A stretch of DNA of 64,000 bases from Hyphomicrobiales bacterium. Its GTDB lineage: Bacteria > Pseudomonadota > Alphaproteobacteria > Rhizobiales > Rhizobiaceae. The notes beneath the pieces were generated by a model that worked only from the letters and a program-made list of their open reading frames with translations, searched no databases and had not been told where the DNA came from. This document shows, piece after piece, positions 62,956-64,000 of the stretch. The stretch covers positions 62,001-126,000 of the forward strand of contig UBXG01000010.1 of NCBI GenBank assembly GCA_900469475.1, read 5' to 3'. Position 1 is the stretch's first letter, and each line of letters opens with the position of its first letter. The translations under genes were made by a program, and so were the position numbers.

Positions 62956-64000
62956 TCAGATGTCGCTTGCGGCGTTCGCCCAGATTTCCGCGGCCTGTGC
63001 TGCGGTCACCCGACGCACATCCGTTTCATCGCGGCGGCTGGCGAAGAGTTCGCTTGCCATGATCTGCTCGGCGAGATCGGCGGGCAGGGACAGGAGAACG
63101 CGCTGGCCATCCTTGTGAATGCCGCCGACATCGGAACGCTTGCCGGTGATCATGCCGCCCGCAACCGTGTTGTTGCTTTCCGGATCGATCAGGATGAAGG
63201 AGCCGGTCGAGCGGTTCTGCTCATAGGGATCGAAGATGGCGCTCTCATCAAAGGTCAGGCGAACCTTGCCGATCGCGTTCATCCACAGCGCCTGCGCCGG
63301 AGCCCATGCGCCGGTCTTCAGCTCAAGCTGGGCGATCGGCTGCACCTGCACGCGCTGGCGGCGGCTGCCGCTCTTCAACCAGTAGCGCTTGCCAGGCTCG
63401 ATGCCTTCCGGCTGCAGCGCGACGATTTGCGCGTCGAAGGAGAGGCCGGTCTGCGGCTGGCTGTCGATGGCGACGATCATGTCGCCGCGCGATACGTCGA
63501 CCTGGCGGTCAAGAACGAGCGTGATGGCATCGCCGGCGACCGCCGCGTTGCGCACGAGATCGAAGGTGACGATCTTCGAGACATTGGCGACCATACCCGA
63601 CGGCAGGATCATGACGCTGTCGCCCGGCTTCACCGAGCCGCCAGCGACCGTGCCCTGATAGCCGCGGAAGCTTTCGCCGGGGCGGGAGACGCGCTGCACC
63701 GAAAGGCGGAAGCCGACCGTCTGCGCCGAGCGAACAGTCGCCAGTTCCAGCGTCTCGACCAGAGTCGGGCCGGTGTACCACGGCATGGCGGCCTGGGCGG
63801 AATAGACGACGTTTTCACCCTTCAGCGCCGACATCGGAATGGCGGTGATCTGCTTGACGCCGAGCGACAGTGCGAATTCGCGGAAGTCGTTGGAGATCTT
63901 CTCGAAGCCGGCGCGGTCGTAGTTCGTCAGATCGATCTTGTTGACGGCGAGCACGAACTGCTTGATGCCGAGCAGCGACGCGATCGTCGCATGGCGGCGG
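62956..64000 (-). CDS. cysN: Sulfate adenylyltransferase subunit 1 (partial)
   Basis: The C-terminal about 348 residues of CysN, the GTPase subunit of ATP sulfurylase; the N-terminal P-loop part runs off the window. Seen: LAVNKIDL (G4 motif), TAIPMSALKGENVV (G5 area), domain 2 (VQRVSRPGESFRGYQGTVAGG, VKPGDSVMILPSG) and domain 3 (NRSTGSFILIDPESNNTVAGGMI). No APS-kinase domain follows, so it is CysN alone. The usual partner cysD should lie just outside. Confidence 0.94.
   Translation of the reverse strand, partial: RRHATIASLLGIKQFVLAVNKIDLTNYDRAGFEKISNDFREFALSLGVKQITAIPMSALKGENVVYSAQAAMPWYTGPTLVETLELATVRSAQTVGFRLSVQRVSRPGESFRGYQGTVAGGSVKPGDSVMILPSGMVANVSKIVTFDLVRNAAVAGDAITLVLDRQVDVSRGDMIVAIDSQPQTGLSFDAQIVALQPEGIEPGKRYWLKSGSRRQRVQVQPIAQLELKTGAWAPAQALWMNAIGKVRLTFDESAIFDPYEQNRSTGSFILIDPESNNTVAGGMITGKRSDVGGIHKDGQRVLLSLPADLAEQIMASELFASRRDETDVRRVTAAQAAEIWANAASDI

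Overview
This window reads as chromosomal DNA of a rhizobium-like alphaproteobacterium (Rhizobium/Agrobacterium group of Rhizobiaceae). I infer this from GC-rich codon use, a GANTC methyltransferase of the CcrM type, a BioR-type regulator next to bioY with two BioR boxes, an EcfG-type general-stress promoter, an IalB-family protein, an alphaproteobacterial porin and the palindromic repeats common in rhizobial intergenic DNA. No species is claimed. There is no phage, IS element or CRISPR array; the only accessory-looking module is a small ParDE toxin-antitoxin pair.

Layout. 1-8.3 kb: divergent IalB-family gene, then an aa3-type cytochrome oxidase cluster (ctaC, ctaD, ctaB, a CoxF-like small protein, ctaG, ctaE) closed by a strong terminator, an antisense small-kinase gene, a DUF983 gene and SURF1. 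8.5-11.5 kb: ispH, thrB, rnhA and a GNAT. 11.5-15.6 kb: YiiX-like hydrolase, dihydrodipicolinate-synthase family protein, LysE exporter with divergent ArgP-type regulator, Dabb protein. 15.6-18.3 kb: cluster A-I metal ABC transporter with a tiny coupled membrane protein and a Zur-like operator. 18.6-28.6 kb: peroxiredoxin, DsbD-N-like protein, YqgE/AlgH, CsbD with a stress promoter, zinc metallopeptidase, a large c-di-GMP protein, GNAT, M16 peptidase and thrC. 28.8-34 kb: lipoprotein, HAD phosphatase, bioR-bioY, DUF1284, ArsR regulator divergent from NIPSNAP and ABM genes. 34-44.7 kb: ccrM, SnoaL-like protein, HAD, mutY, DUF721/DciA-like gene, parDE, dsbA, smc, CorC-type transporter. 44.8-51.7 kb: ppdK, small lipoproteins, DUF1499, MBL hydrolase plus cupin, tRNA-Gln. 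52-56.6 kb: tRNA-Pro, pentapeptide-repeat protein, a three-gene methionine-sulfoxide repair set (fRMsr, msrB, msrA), aroG. 56.8-64 kb: porin, small membrane protein, DHA2-type MFS exporter with divergent LysR, hisC and the 3' part of cysN running off the window.

The most interesting signal is the aroG leader on the minus strand (56450-56585). It has a 24-codon ORF with Phe codons at 5 and 11 and Tyr codons at 7, 12 and 14, a 1:2 hairpin beginning at the last Tyr codon, a segment 2 able to pair with segment 3, and a 3:4 terminator with a T run just before aroG. This is the full layout of a transcription attenuator responding to aromatic amino acids. Secondary signals are the Zur-like operator in front of the metal transporter, the paired inverted BioR boxes, the EcfG promoter of csbD, the parDE operator palindrome and a GGDEF/EAL protein whose GGDEF motif is degenerate while EAL is intact.
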